Assembly: GCF_000332275.1 (NCBI RefSeq)
Contig: NZ_CM001776.1
Span: forward strand, 1,287,268-1,351,267
Reading direction: 5' to 3'
Length of the DNA: 64,000 bases
Source of the DNA: Synechococcus sp. PCC 7336
GTDB taxonomy: Bacteria; Cyanobacteriota; Cyanobacteriia; Thermostichales; PCC-7336
The translations under genes and the position numbers were made by a program. Below, piece after piece: positions 37,090-46,715 of this stretch (position 1 is its first letter; every line of letters begins with the position of its first letter). The notes below the pieces were generated by a model. The model worked only from the letters and a program-made list of their open reading frames with translations, had not been told where the DNA came from and did not search any database.

Positions 37090-37251
37090 TTCTTCTCCTC
37101 ACTTTAATCTAGATTTTTGATGTTTAACCTGTACGTTTATTGACTCCAAAAGAAGAATTTTTTTCTCGTAAATTCACAAGCCAGATCCCAGTCCAGAACT
37201 GTACAATCCTTAGTCAAGAGACACCAAGATGCCGCCAGATCAAGTTGAAAA

Positions 37252-37611
37252 CTATCTGAACGTAATAAGAGTTAGAAAGATCGCTGTCTCATTGTCTTCA
37301 TCTACCGTTGCTATATAAGTTCTATTAAATCTTTTTCCTTGATTCTCAATTTTGAGAGCAATACTGGTTCGATTTGTTCTAGCGTTACTATCAGTTACAG
37401 TAGTAACAATTCTCAGTTTTTTGCCATTCATTTCATTTCCAGTTCCAATCTTTACTGGTATTCCATCTCCATCAACATCGCGAATAAATTCTCCATTCAA
37501 ATCATAGCTAGATCCTCCAAGATTTCCTTCACCAACTGTAACTGTCACAGTTACATCTTTATTCAGATCGGCAATTTCAAAATCGACAAAATCATCTCTA
37601 AAAACAGCCAT
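37252..37611 (-). CDS. small beta-rich protein of unknown function
   Basis: A 119-residue protein with short alternating hydrophobic residues (DVTVTVTVGEGNLGG, KKLRIVTTVTDSN, RTYIATVDEDN) typical of a beta sandwich, and a possible DxDGDGxP calcium-like loop (RDVDGDGIPVKIG). No signal peptide. It is the first gene of an AT-rich, same-strand group with the large secreted protein and the amidase. It might bind calcium or another ligand on the cell surface or form small assemblies; I recognise no family. Confidence 0.55.
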   Translation of the reverse strand: MAVFRDDFVDFEIADLNKDVTVTVTVGEGNLGGSSYDLNGEFIRDVDGDGIPVKIGTGNEMNGKKLRIVTTVTDSNARTNRTSIALKIENQGKRFNRTYIATVDEDNETAIFLTLITFR

Positions 37612-38123
37612 TTTTGAATCTCCATAAACTTACTAGACTAATATAGATTTTTGGTATCTCAACCAATTCAAGATTTTTCAATGAATCAAATCATTGAAAG
37701 CTCGTTGATTTTTTTTGATTGAACCTTTTTGGCAGAATTACTAGCCTTTTAAATGTTTAGATCTTCTATACATATTGAACTCCTCTTTCCTGTTCCCTGA
37801 AATTATTATATTGATAATATAAATATTTGTTTAGAGTAAAATTCAGATATTTACTCTCAACAGTTAAGCTCTGTTGATACCGAATTTCTCGATCGGATTT
37901 GTCTTTAACTTAGATAAATTCAGCTATTTTATGGCACTTGAGTCAGCTTTACTCGATCGCTCATAAACTTCGCCAATCTTTATACTCTGCGCCACAAGCC
38001 TCCCAACCTATGAACACAACGCTAGACCAATGAACTAATCTCAATAGGCCCCTGCTATTTGCTGGCACTCGTCGGACTTCACCCGATCGCCCTCACCCCA
38101 ATTCCACAACCAGCTCTTAGCCC
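37612..38123. other. AT-rich intergenic region upstream of the 37.6-kb gene
   Basis: About 510 bp with very low GC and no convincing gene. It probably holds the promoter of the leftward 119-residue gene. I see no RNA gene. Confidence 0.5.
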
Positions 38124-39233
38124 TTAGCTGACAGACATGCGGTTATCTTGTCGGGCTCGAATCCGCGATCGCGCCAGCTCGATCGCCACATGTCTGGGCA
38201 ACCGCCCCGCTTGCACCGCTTCATCCAACATCGCAGCAGTATTGACACGAATTTCGCGCTCGATCGCCTCAAACGCATCCGCCTGAGTCCCCCCTCGATA
38301 CTCCACCGCCCCACAAATCACGCCGCCCGCATTAGCAATAAAGTCTGGAATCACGAGAATATTCTGGGCGTGACAAATCTCTTCAGCCGCCGCTGTAAAG
38401 GGAATGTTCGCCCCCTGAACCACCAACTTGGCCTGCAGGCGATCGATGTTATCGAGACGGACCACATCCGGCCTCGCCGCCGGAATCCAGATTTCGCACT
38501 CAATATCGATCGCCCCATCGCGATCCAAAGCTTTGCCTCGGGGCAGATCGATAACGCTGCGACCCGATCGCTTGAGGGCGATCGCCATTGCCACATCAAT
38601 CCCGTCAGGATCGAACAACGTTCCTTGCGAATCCGTAACACCCACCAAAATCGCTCCTTTCTCGGCTAGAAACTTCGCCACATGCTGTCCGACAGACCCA
38701 AACCCTTGCACCACAACGCGAGCGCCCTCTAATTCGACATCGCAGTAGCCAGTGGCAACTTCAGTCGCGATCGCCAGACCGAACCCCGTCGCGCCAATTT
38801 CGTCGAGCGGAATCCCCCCCATCTGGGCGGGCAAGCCAATCGCGCGACCCATCTCGCCGTACACCCAAGCCATACACTGCTCGTCAGTCCCCATATCGGG
38901 ACCGGGAATGTAGTCGGTGAAGGGGGCGATCGCCCGTGCAAACGCCCGCATCAATTGCTCCTTCTCCCCTCGCGGCAATTTCGGATCGGCCAAGATAGCC
39001 GCCTTGCCGCCGCCGTGGGGCAGGTTGGCCGCAGCATTTTTCAGCGTCATGGCTCGCGCCAGCCGAAACACCTCCTCGGTGGTGACATCAGGAGCCATGC
39101 GGACCCCGCCGATCGCCGCGCCGAGGGCAACATTATCGATCGCGAGAATGGCTTTCAACCCCGTGCGGGGGTCATACAGGTGAACGATCTTGGCTGGACC
39201 GAGATCGTCCGCAAATCGAAAGATAGTTTCCAT
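38124..39233 (-). CDS. Glu/Leu/Phe/Val-type amino-acid dehydrogenase
   Basis: A 369-residue NAD(P)-dependent amino-acid dehydrogenase, in size closest to leucine or other branched-chain types (about 365) rather than to the 420-450-residue glutamate enzymes. The catalytic and phosphate region LKNAAANLPHGGGKAAI with Lys, IPGPDMGTDE, and the Rossmann motif VVQGFGSVGQHVAKFLAEKG are present, as is the C-terminal NAGGVICGAVEYRGG. It interconverts an amino acid with a 2-oxoacid and ammonia. It is the last gene of a leftward run with an aldehyde dehydrogenase and a thiamine-diphosphate decarboxylase. GAGGTGA precedes the ATG. Confidence 0.88.
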   Translation of the reverse strand: METIFRFADDLGPAKIVHLYDPRTGLKAILAIDNVALGAAIGGVRMAPDVTTEEVFRLARAMTLKNAAANLPHGGGKAAILADPKLPRGEKEQLMRAFARAIAPFTDYIPGPDMGTDEQCMAWVYGEMGRAIGLPAQMGGIPLDEIGATGFGLAIATEVATGYCDVELEGARVVVQGFGSVGQHVAKFLAEKGAILVGVTDSQGTLFDPDGIDVAMAIALKRSGRSVIDLPRGKALDRDGAIDIECEIWIPAARPDVVRLDNIDRLQAKLVVQGANIPFTAAAEEICHAQNILVIPDFIANAGGVICGAVEYRGGTQADAFEAIEREIRVNTAAMLDEAVQAGRLPRHVAIELARSRIRARQDNRMSVS

Positions 39234-39277
39234 TAGGAATCACCTCAGAAATGTGCCAGCAGCAGTTCTGGCTCTGC

Positions 39278-40750
39278 CTACAACTTGACCGTTACCGCCT
39301 TCACCTCGGTGTATTCCTGCAGAGCATATTCCCCCAGCTCGCGGCCAATACCCGACTGCTTGAACCCACCGAAGGGGGCTGCTGCATCGAAGACGTCATA
39401 GCAATTCACCCAAACCGTTCCGGCCTTGATGGCATGGGCGATCGCGTGAGCCTTCGAAATATCCCGAGTCCACACAGCCGCTGCCAGACCGTAAATGGTC
39501 TGATTCGCTCGCCGAATCACTTCGTCAATGTCCTTAAATTTGATGATGCTCATCACGGGGCCGAAAATCTCTTTCCGCGCAATCGTCATCTCGTCTCGAA
39601 CGTCGGCAAACACCGTCGGTTCGACAAAAAAGCCGCGATCGCCGATCCGGTTGCCGCCGCACAACAGGCGAGCGCCCTCGCGCATCCCCGACTCGATATC
39701 GTGCATGACTCGATCCATCTGGGCCTGACTGACCTGCGGCCCTTGCTCCGTTTCCGGGTCGAAGGGATCGCCCACAATCCGGTTCCGAGCGCGTTCGACG
39801 CTGCGATCGACAAACTCGTCGTAGATGCTGTCCTGCACAAACAACCGCGATCCCGCCGTACAGCATTGTCCTTGGTTAAAGAAAAGGCCAAAATGTGCCC
39901 CGGCAAGCGCCGCATCCATATCGGCATCGGCAAACACGATATTGGGATTCTTCCCCCCCAACTCCAGCGTCACCCGCTTGAGATTACTGCTGGCGGCCGC
40001 TGCCAAAATCGAGTGACCCACTTTGGTGGACCCCGTAAAGGCTACCTTGTCGATGTCTGGGTGGCTGGCGATCGCCATTCCAGCGACAGACCCCAGACCG
40101 GGCACAATATTCACAACGCCAGCAGGAAACCCCGCTTCCACAATTAGTTCTCCCACCCGCAGAGCCGTTAGAGGGGTGTTGCTAGCAGGCTTGAGCACCA
40201 CCGTATTGCCTGCCGCCAACGCAGGAGCCAGTTTCCATGCCTGCATCAGCAGGGGGAAATTCCACGGAATAATCTGACCGACGACGCCGATGGGCTCGTG
40301 CCGCGTATAGCTGAAATAGGGGCGATCGACGGGCAAGGTGCGCCCCTGGATTTTGTCGGCCCAACCCGCATAGTAGCGATAGCACTGCACGGTCAGAGGC
40401 AAATCTGCGCTAAGCGATTGGCTGAGGGGCTTGCCATTGTCGAGGGTTTCTAACCGAGCCAGTTCGTCCCGATGCTGTTCGACGAGATCGGCTAGGGCGA
40501 ACAGGAGCTCGCCACGACGCCTGGGGGACATTTCAGCCCACTCGCCCAGCTCAAATGCCTCACGGGCAGCGCTGACAGCGCGATCGACATCGGCAGCGCC
40601 AGCCTCCGCAATGGCACAAATCGGTTCTTCAGTGGCGGGATTGAGGGTGTCGAAAGTCTTGCCCGAGAGACTGTCCACCCACTCGTTATCGATGAGTAGC
40701 TGGGTGGGTGCGAGATCCAGCGACGATTTCAATGGGGTGGCCATTGTCAT
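39278..40750 (-). CDS. NAD(P)-dependent aldehyde dehydrogenase
   Basis: A 490-residue ALDH with all landmarks: [20 protein letters not shown], the cofactor motif [11 protein letters not shown], the general base [18 protein letters not shown], and the nucleophile [16 protein letters not shown]. The start at [10 protein letters not shown] is favoured because GAGGATC lies ahead of the ATG at 40750. It lies 44 bp from the amino-acid dehydrogenase gene and 20 bp from the decarboxylase gene, all leftward. It should oxidise the aldehyde released by the decarboxylase to the acid. Confidence 0.92.
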   Translation of the reverse strand: MTMATPLKSSLDLAPTQLLIDNEWVDSLSGKTFDTLNPATEEPICAIAEAGAADVDRAVSAAREAFELGEWAEMSPRRRGELLFALADLVEQHRDELARLETLDNGKPLSQSLSADLPLTVQCYRYYAGWADKIQGRTLPVDRPYFSYTRHEPIGVVGQIIPWNFPLLMQAWKLAPALAAGNTVVLKPASNTPLTALRVGELIVEAGFPAGVVNIVPGLGSVAGMAIASHPDIDKVAFTGSTKVGHSILAAAASSNLKRVTLELGGKNPNIVFADADMDAALAGAHFGLFFNQGQCCTAGSRLFVQDSIYDEFVDRSVERARNRIVGDPFDPETEQGPQVSQAQMDRVMHDIESGMREGARLLCGGNRIGDRGFFVEPTVFADVRDEMTIARKEIFGPVMSIIKFKDIDEVIRRANQTIYGLAAAVWTRDISKAHAIAHAIKAGTVWVNCYDVFDAAAPFGGFKQSGIGRELGEYALQEYTEVKAVTVKL

Positions 40751-40769
40751 AACGATCCTCCTCGCCCTG

Positions 40770-42395
40770 CTATCCCTTGAGGGTTTTGGCAAACAGGGCG
40801 CTTAAATGTTGCAAAGCGGGCGATATGTCATCGGCAGCCAGACGAACGTCCAAAATACTGAAGCTGTTGCTGGCTCGGGCACTACGCAATGCCTGTCGCA
40901 GCTCTTCACCCGTTCCGATCGCAAAACCGTGCCCCCCCAACACCGTAGCGAGTTGGGCATAGTCGAGATGAGGAATATTCACAAAGGCCGCCTCCTCGTG
41001 TCCCATCGAACGCAAGGAGGTGAACGAGCCGTTATTAATGACGATGACAATCGGATTCAATCCCAGCCGTTTCGCCGTAATCAATTCCATCCCCGTCATT
41101 TGAAAGGCCCCATCCCCCACCAAGGCGATCGCCCGTCGGAAGGGATCGGCCAATTGCGCCCCGATCGCCCCAGGGACTGCGAAGCCCATGCTGGCGTAGA
41201 AAGCAGGACACAAAAATGACGTCCCGGCCTGCATGCGAATATCGTCAGCGGCAAACAGCGGGTCGCCCACGTCTGTGACGAGTAGGGTGTCGCTGTCGAT
41301 GAACTGATTCAGTTCGTAGATTAAGCCGCCCATAGAAACGCTGCTGCTATCGGGCGCAACGCGCGGACGCATCGACACGATCGCCGCCGGATCGCGCTGG
41401 GGTAAATCGGGGTGCTCCTCTAAGGCCGCGATAAAGTCCTCGAACCGCACATTGACATACTCGTGATGCTCGATCGCCAGCCGCTCGGAGGTGACGGAAA
41501 TGGTTCGGCCCGGATCGAGGTGGGCTGTGAACATGCCCAAGTTGATGTCGGTCAAGAACACCCCCACCATCAGCAGGCAATCCGAGTCCTCCACCCGATG
41601 GCGCACGTAGGGATCTCCAGCTTCGCCGTTGTAGATACCGATGTACTGGGGATGTCCTTCTGGAAAGGCGGATTTGCCCAGCATCGTGGCGCAGACCGGC
41701 AGGCCCAGTTTTTCGGCGATCGCCACCACTCGCTCTTGCAGGCCAAAACGATGCACCTCGGCCCCCACCAGCAACACAGGGGATTGGGCCTGTTGCAGCA
41801 TGTCGAGGGTTTCGGCTAACGCCTCCGAGAGTGTGTCTGGGTCCGTCTGTTTGAGGGGCGGCAGTGGGTGACTGGTTTCTTCAATCTCCGCGTAGACCCG
41901 ATCGCGGGGAATTTCCAAATAGACGGGGCGTTTGAAGGTGATGGCGCTGTCGATCGCCTTGTGGATCTGCGCGTCGGCAGTAGCCGGATCGTCCAACGTT
42001 GCAGCGTACAGAGTCACCTCTTCGTAAACCCGTCGCTGCGTATCGAAGCTTTTCACCTTATGGTGCAGCAACCCCCGCTCCTGCCGCTCCTTCACGCCAG
42101 GACCGCCGCTCAAGACCACCAGCGGCGACTTCTCGGCATAGGCCCCCGCCACCGCATTAACCATATTCAAGCCGCCGACCCCGTAGGTCACCACCGCCAA
42201 CCCGATTCCCCGCATGCGGGAGTAGGCATCGGCAGCGAACCCGACGCAGGGTTCGTGGGTCATCACCACCGGTTCGATCTCGCTCTCTGCCAAAGCGTCG
42301 TAGAGGGTCAGGGCAAAATCCCCCGGAATCCCAAACGCATGTTGAACTCCCTGACGGTGCAGGAGTTCGAAAATATGAGGAGCTAACTGAGGCAC
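40770..42395 (-). CDS. thiamine-diphosphate-dependent 2-oxoacid decarboxylase (IPDC/PDC family)
   Basis: A 541-residue enzyme of the indolepyruvate/pyruvate decarboxylase family. The N-terminal domain carries the catalytic Glu in [20 protein letters not shown]. The C-terminal domain has the ThDP/Mg motif [19 protein letters not shown] ending in NN. It removes CO2 from a 2-oxoacid to give an aldehyde. The GTG at 42395 with GAGGGA upstream is preferred over TTG at 42410. The next two genes encode an aldehyde dehydrogenase and an amino-acid dehydrogenase, which points to oxidative decarboxylation of a 2-oxoacid from an aromatic or branched-chain amino acid. Confidence 0.9.
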   Translation of the reverse strand: MPQLAPHIFELLHRQGVQHAFGIPGDFALTLYDALAESEIEPVVMTHEPCVGFAADAYSRMRGIGLAVVTYGVGGLNMVNAVAGAYAEKSPLVVLSGGPGVKERQERGLLHHKVKSFDTQRRVYEEVTLYAATLDDPATADAQIHKAIDSAITFKRPVYLEIPRDRVYAEIEETSHPLPPLKQTDPDTLSEALAETLDMLQQAQSPVLLVGAEVHRFGLQERVVAIAEKLGLPVCATMLGKSAFPEGHPQYIGIYNGEAGDPYVRHRVEDSDCLLMVGVFLTDINLGMFTAHLDPGRTISVTSERLAIEHHEYVNVRFEDFIAALEEHPDLPQRDPAAIVSMRPRVAPDSSSVSMGGLIYELNQFIDSDTLLVTDVGDPLFAADDIRMQAGTSFLCPAFYASMGFAVPGAIGAQLADPFRRAIALVGDGAFQMTGMELITAKRLGLNPIVIVINNGSFTSLRSMGHEEAAFVNIPHLDYAQLATVLGGHGFAIGTGEELRQALRSARASNSFSILDVRLAADDISPALQHLSALFAKTLKG

Positions 42396-42829
42396 GATTC
42401 TATCCCTCAAACATCTAAATTGGGAACCGCAGTCTTCTGCAGTTCGGCTTCACTTCGCTATCTCTCAGCAGCAATAGGGGATGACTGCACTGCAAACGGT
42501 TGGCGTGGTAGTTCGAGCGAGAATCTTATCTAGCGATTCCACAAAGCTTTCGTTCGCGATCGCAGCAAGATCGCCAGCAGAGAGACAAACACTCCGCATA
42601 CCTCTAGTCCAATTCTACGAAATCTGGAGGCTGAACTTCGACACAGCGATTCAAAACTCACACAGCAATTCAAAATTCACACCTGACCGCAGACTCTATC
42701 CCCGTCTTTGCGGAATGCGAGTCGGTCTGCGACAGGCTAGATTGCGAGAGCCCGCCGTAAGAACAGCCTTCAATCTTGCTGTAGCCTCTCTCACTGGACG
42801 TGAAGGCAGTTAAAAAGACGAGCTCTCAT
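42396..42829. other. intergenic region without a convincing gene
   Basis: About 430 bp. It holds the upstream region of the leftward decarboxylase and the downstream flank of nblA. A plus-strand 110-codon frame exists but shows no family resemblance or ribosome binding site. Confidence 0.5.
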
Positions 42830-43030
42830 TTATTGAACTTTCAAGCTTGAGAAATCCGGGAGATAGCACTCTTTGAACATGTGCTGAATCCAATTGTCTT
42901 TCAGCATTAACTGTCGCGTCAGTTCGAGGAAAAACTCCTCTAATTGCTCGCGATCGGCAGACTTGACTGCTTCTCTCATCACTTGCAGCCTAAACTGCTG
43001 CTCCATTTTGAGCGTTCCTGGGCCGTTCAT
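42830..43030 (-). CDS. nblA: NblA phycobilisome degradation protein
   Basis: A 66-residue protein with the NblA pattern: MEQQFRLQVMREAVKSADRE, QLEEFFLELTRQLMLKDNWI and the C-terminal KECYLPDF-type tail. NblA binds phycobiliproteins and the ClpC-type protease and starts phycobilisome breakdown under nitrogen or sulphur starvation. The gene is short and separate, as usual. AGGGTG lies nine bases ahead of the ATG. Its presence fixes the organism as a phycobilisome-bearing cyanobacterium. The core EQQF...QL.LKDN is good but not the most canonical version. Confidence 0.85.
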   Translation of the reverse strand: MNGPGTLKMEQQFRLQVMREAVKSADREQLEEFFLELTRQLMLKDNWIQHMFKECYLPDFSSLKVQ

Positions 43031-43704
43031 AATTTCACCCTAAGTTCTGACAATGCTGCCTTTCGACTTTTAGAAACAGGGATGCATGTTGTGGAGTAGA
43101 ACTCTCAGGTCAGTTATACGGCAATGCGAACAGAAACAGCAACTAGCAAGTTTGAGATAAAAGAGAGTAAAACCTGACTACACTTTGGAAGCATCCTGTT
43201 GCTATAAAGGCCACTCTTGAAAGGTCTCGGAGTCAAACAATCAATTGCCCGGGCAAAAGGTTGCGCCAGGCGGCAGCATTCGATTGTTCGTCCTGTTTTA
43301 AAAGACCTCAACGAGCTGCAACAGAAAATCTGAATCACCTCCCAGCCTATTGGATGTACGATTGTCAACTCATTATAACAAACTAGATTTTTCGAAATTA
43401 TTTTGACAACAAAGTTTATGGATTATGTAGTATTTTGATTGCGAGACGTAACGAAGAAGGCTCTTTTGAGCTTTTGCCTCTATTCTGAGAGTTTTCTAAG
43501 AATGCTTGCGATCCCCACTATTGCTATATTTCTGGAACGGGCATTCCATTGAGTTGGATTGCTGCTGATTCTAACGAATTCTGCGATCGCCTCTGCCAAA
43601 TAGGCAGGTTCTATTTGTCGATCGCGGGGATCGCGATCGGTCGAGCGTTCATTATTGGTTGAGAGGTAATTGTGAGGAGTTTTTTGGATTTGTTTCTCAA
43701 GAGT
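43031..43704. other. non-coding region between nblA and the toxin gene
   Basis: About 670 bp with mixed composition. It includes the nblA promoter on its left side and a small palindrome, CTGCC-AAATA-GGCAG, near 43.6 kb. A minus-strand 84-codon frame (43114-43368) is Cys- and Arg-rich, unlike a real protein. I saw no RNA gene. Confidence 0.45.
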
Positions 43705-44187
43705 TTATTTGATGCCTTGAAACGCTCGTTCGTTATACAAGTCTGTTTTCACATCAACTCGTTTCAGGCTGCCAATCTCCGGATGGTTGGGGTTTATCGC
43801 CACTATCTGCTCTAAACCGGCGGGTATGGCTGCGCTGGGTACCAGCAGACACAGGCTAGTCGACCGTGTCAGCCAGTCGCTGCCCATTGCTTGAGTGCTT
43901 GCTGGATAAGGGTACTTGGCCCAGTCTTTCGGCATTTGTGCGATGGTTAGTGTTTCACAAGACACATCTTCGGGCAATTCGTAGATCCCGAGCCGATAGC
44001 TTTTGGGGACAAGTCGGGGTGACGGAAGGTAGTTGGCCATCTCTAGAAGGGCCACCGCAGGACTGGATGCAAAATAGAGTACCGGCAGTCCTGGCTGATT
44101 CCAGCGAGCGCCGTCGATAAAGGATTTACCCTGTCCTGAGAAGTTGTCGAGATATTTCTCCTTGACAATCCGGTAAAGCAGTATCAG
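43705..44187 (-). CDS. RES-domain toxin (NAD+ phosphorylase), CTG start inferred
   Basis: The full RES domain can be read only from 44187: LLYRIVKEKYLDNF, then SFIDGARWNQPGLPVLYFAS, SPAVALLEMANYLP, IAQMPKDWAKYPYPASTQAM and the C-terminal LLVPSAAIPAG...AINPNHPEIG. RES toxins degrade NAD+ by phosphorolysis. The usual RES start would sit at 44187, where the codon is CTG; it overlaps the antitoxin stop as CTGA, in the place where ATGA is expected. The first conventional start is a GTG at 44055, 44 codons in, which would remove the N-terminal active-site Arg/Tyr part. So the toxin starts at CTG or has been weakened by a start-codon change. Confidence 0.75.
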   Translation of the reverse strand: MILLYRIVKEKYLDNFSGQGKSFIDGARWNQPGLPVLYFASSPAVALLEMANYLPSPRLVPKSYRLGIYELPEDVSCETLTIAQMPKDWAKYPYPASTQAMGSDWLTRSTSLCLLVPSAAIPAGLEQIVAINPNHPEIGSLKRVDVKTDLYNERAFQGIK

Positions 44188-44615
44188 GAGAATTCGCCGT
44201 ACTCAATCGCGCGCAGCGATTCCCTCACTAAAGTGCGCCCTTCAAAGGTATCGAACAGGTCGACCGGACGCTCTCCGGCCAAGGCAGGAATGCGGGTATG
44301 CAGCCATTCCTGCGCAATCTCTTTATCTTCAAACGCGGTAACGGCGTACTGGAACAGGCGCAATGTATCGAGCACTTCCTCGCTGTCGGCGCGGGTCAGC
44401 GCCTTCTTGCGATAGAAGCGGCTCAGGTTCGCTGAGGTGGTATCCAGCAACCGGATAAACAGCTCTCGCTCGCCCAAGACGGCGACGGCCTGTTTGACGG
44501 CTAGACCCGGAATGCCTTGACGAACAGCCTGTATGAACGCGCCACGGTCGGTCAGAACCTCAGGGGAGACATTCACATTTTCTAATAACGCCGCAACATT
44601 CATGTTTTCGCTCAT
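44184..44615 (-). CDS. Xre/MbcA/ParS-type antitoxin
   Basis: A 143-residue DUF2384-containing antitoxin. The C-terminal toxin-binding domain reads IPALAGERPVDLFDTFEGRT and LVRESLRAIEYGEFS, typical of RES partners. The N-terminal half carries a helical region that could bind DNA. It precedes the RES gene and overlaps it by four bases, a standard antitoxin-toxin order. It should hold the toxin and autoregulate the operon. Confidence 0.88.
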   Translation of the reverse strand: MSENMNVAALLENVNVSPEVLTDRGAFIQAVRQGIPGLAVKQAVAVLGERELFIRLLDTTSANLSRFYRKKALTRADSEEVLDTLRLFQYAVTAFEDKEIAQEWLHTRIPALAGERPVDLFDTFEGRTLVRESLRAIEYGEFS

Positions 44616-44733
44616 CGTGTGGCTTCAGGATTGACATACATCATAATGATTGCCTTAGCTCATCATTGTGATTTATATCGTGAACGATCGTCTCCCACCG
44701 AGCAGCAGCTCGATCGGGGGGTAAAGGTGACTA

Positions 44734-44906
44734 CTCTCACCGCTAACCCTACGGGTCTAGCGGGAGCTTCTCAGACTCACGAGTGAGAGTTGCTGTTTCA
44801 CAGGCATCCCAGCGGATAAGCCTCCACAGCCAGAGAGCGGTAGTCCAACCGCCCTGCGTTTAACTATCCTATCCCCCTCACCGCCAAACGCTCTGCGTTC
44901 TGGCGG
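44734..44906. mobile_element. paired-hairpin IS200/IS605-like remnant or structured RNA
   Basis: Two similar bulged hairpins occur 140 bp apart: CCGCTAACCC-TAC-GGGTcTAGCGG (44740-44763) and CCGCCAAACGC-TCT-GCGTTcTGGCGG (44881-44906), both preceded by CTCA and followed by GAG. Between them is a perfect hairpin GCGGT-AGTCCA-ACCGC (44837-44852). CTCTCAC (44734-44740) can pair with GTGAGAG (44783-44789). The resemblance of the two end hairpins suggests the left and right ends of an IS200/IS605-type element or a palindrome-associated non-autonomous derivative. No transposase or TnpB is present. A structured RNA is the alternative. Confidence 0.5.
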
Positions 44907-45038
44907 GAGTACCCCGGAGGTCATGATGGCAAAGCTGTATTGAGCTAGTATTCACTCAATTTGAAGAGCTGGGTTCTGCTCGAAACGTGATGCGTTATTG
45001 CAGAGATCGTGACATTGTTGAGTCTCGCAAACAAGCCA

Positions 45039-46547
45039 TTAGTTTCCCCCCTGCATTTGAATTATCCCCATCATGCCGAGGTCTTCGTGATCGAGAATAT
45101 GGCAGTGGTAAACGGCCTTGCCCGGAAAATCTGCAAATCGAACTCGAAGGCGCACCACTTCCCCTGGCCGGACGAGGACTGTGTCTTTCCAGGCTCGAAA
45201 AGCTTCAGCCCGACCATCCCGGCTAATCACCTGAAAAGGATTGGTATGGAGGTGAAAGGGGTGATCCATTGTCCCTGTATTGGCAATTTCCCAGTCCTCT
45301 ACTGTGTTGAGGGACACCCGCGTATCGATGCGTTGATGGTTGAAAGTGTAGCCGTTAATTAAAAAGGCCATTCCCATACCCGGCCTCATGCCGTGGTTTA
45401 GAGAGAAACGTCGCACAGTCTGGGGTTCGGGTAATGCTTCCACGGGAATCAGTTGCCGAGGTAGAGCCATAGACTCAACCTGCCCTCGGTACGTCAAAGT
45501 GGCCAAAGTCCGGGCGGTGCCTCCGCCTGAGGAGAAATCCGTACCTGGCCCCATCCTCGGCCCCATACGACCGCGTCCCATCGGCCCCATCATTCCCGAC
45601 CCCATGCCGCGTCCCATCATTCCCATGCCCCCTCGGTTGTAAGGCAGATCCAGCAATCGATACTGTCCGGGCTCTCTTTCACCTCTTACGAGCACGTCCG
45701 CACGTTCTCCCGGAGTTAACAGCAACTCTCTCAGCTCTACTGGCTCGGATAGCGATATGCCATCTGTAGCAATGAGATAAAGAGGGTGATCTTCGAGTGT
45801 TAGCCGATAAAAGCGGGCGTTGGACGCATTAATCAGACGCAAGCGCAGCAAGCCACCGCGAGGAATAGACAAATCGAGGTTTGACTGACCGCTAACAGTC
45901 ACCAGAGGACCTTCCCGTCCCAGCATCTGTTCCATATGATGGGGTGCTGGAACTCGACCGCTGGCATCTAAAGCAAAGTCTTTTAAGAATAGAAAGACTT
46001 CTCGAGCAGCCTCAATTTCCGGAATTTCATCCATCTCCCCCCGAATAACAAATATGCCACCGAGACCGCCAAATACCTGTCTGGCAACCCAACCGTGGAG
46101 GTGGGGATGGTAGTAAAAGGTTCCTCCTGGATGGTCGTCGGGAATCGTGAATTCGTAAGTGAAGACTTCTCCGCTGGGGATGTTTAGAAAGACGTTATCG
46201 GCATTGCCAGTGGGAGGAACGTGCAAGCCGTGGTAGTGGAGATTTGTTGGCTCGGGGAGGTTGTTGCTAAAGCGGATGCGGACCGTATCGCCAGGGCGAG
46301 CTTCAATTTTAGGGCCGGGTATCTGCCCGTTATAGGAGAAGAGTTGAGCCGATTGTCCGCCGATATTGACAGTGCCATAGCTAGCTTCAAGGAAAACCTC
46401 AACTAACCCCTCTTCAGCGCTATCTTCAGTAGAGGACGGCGAGGATGGTTGAGCTTTCGACTGAAACAACCTCCCCTGTAACAGCAGGAGGGTACCAGCA
46501 GCACTGGTGCCGAGCGCTATGAACTGTCGGCGTCTGAGTTGTTTCAT
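45039..46547 (-). CDS. multicopper oxidase with Met-rich insert
   Basis: A 502-residue exported multicopper oxidase. The Tat-like signal begins MKQLRRRQFIALGTSAAGTL. The copper ligands are at LHYHGLHVPPTG, FYYHPHLHGWVARQ, MDHPFHLHTNPFQV and VYHCHILDHEDLGMMG, covering the T1, T2 and T3 sites with the axial Met. A Met/Gly-rich loop (about residues 305-340: GGMGMMGRGMGSGMMGPMGR and following) resembles the Cu(I)-oxidising insert of CueO-like enzymes. It should oxidise Cu(I) or other metals in the periplasm. The Met-rich gene lies upstream on the same strand and a metal-regulator gene beyond. Confidence 0.9.
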   Translation of the reverse strand: MKQLRRRQFIALGTSAAGTLLLLQGRLFQSKAQPSSPSSTEDSAEEGLVEVFLEASYGTVNIGGQSAQLFSYNGQIPGPKIEARPGDTVRIRFSNNLPEPTNLHYHGLHVPPTGNADNVFLNIPSGEVFTYEFTIPDDHPGGTFYYHPHLHGWVARQVFGGLGGIFVIRGEMDEIPEIEAAREVFLFLKDFALDASGRVPAPHHMEQMLGREGPLVTVSGQSNLDLSIPRGGLLRLRLINASNARFYRLTLEDHPLYLIATDGISLSEPVELRELLLTPGERADVLVRGEREPGQYRLLDLPYNRGGMGMMGRGMGSGMMGPMGRGRMGPRMGPGTDFSSGGGTARTLATLTYRGQVESMALPRQLIPVEALPEPQTVRRFSLNHGMRPGMGMAFLINGYTFNHQRIDTRVSLNTVEDWEIANTGTMDHPFHLHTNPFQVISRDGRAEAFRAWKDTVLVRPGEVVRLRVRFADFPGKAVYHCHILDHEDLGMMGIIQMQGGN

Positions 46548-46715
46548 CGCATGAGTCTCTAAAGCCTATTGAGGGTCTTGAGGTGTCTGGGAAATGCGTC
46601 AGGTCTAGCGCCCGTACCTTTCACGGTGAGGAACGCGCCACCCAATATGCGATCGCCTGCGTAGGCAATTCTCCAGTGCGATCGGTGACAGAAGCCCTCA
46701 GTCACTCCAGACGCC

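Noticed and set aside
39251-40147. Plus-strand 298-codon frame
   Set aside because: Entirely antisense to the aldehyde dehydrogenase gene with its complete catalytic motifs; a by-product of GC-rich codon use.
42481-42813. Plus-strand 110-codon frame between the decarboxylase and nblA
   Set aside because: No ribosome binding site, no hydrophobic core and Arg-rich composition; no domain resemblance.
43114-43368. Minus-strand 84-codon frame upstream of nblA
   Set aside because: Cys- and Arg-rich chance frame in the likely nblA promoter region.
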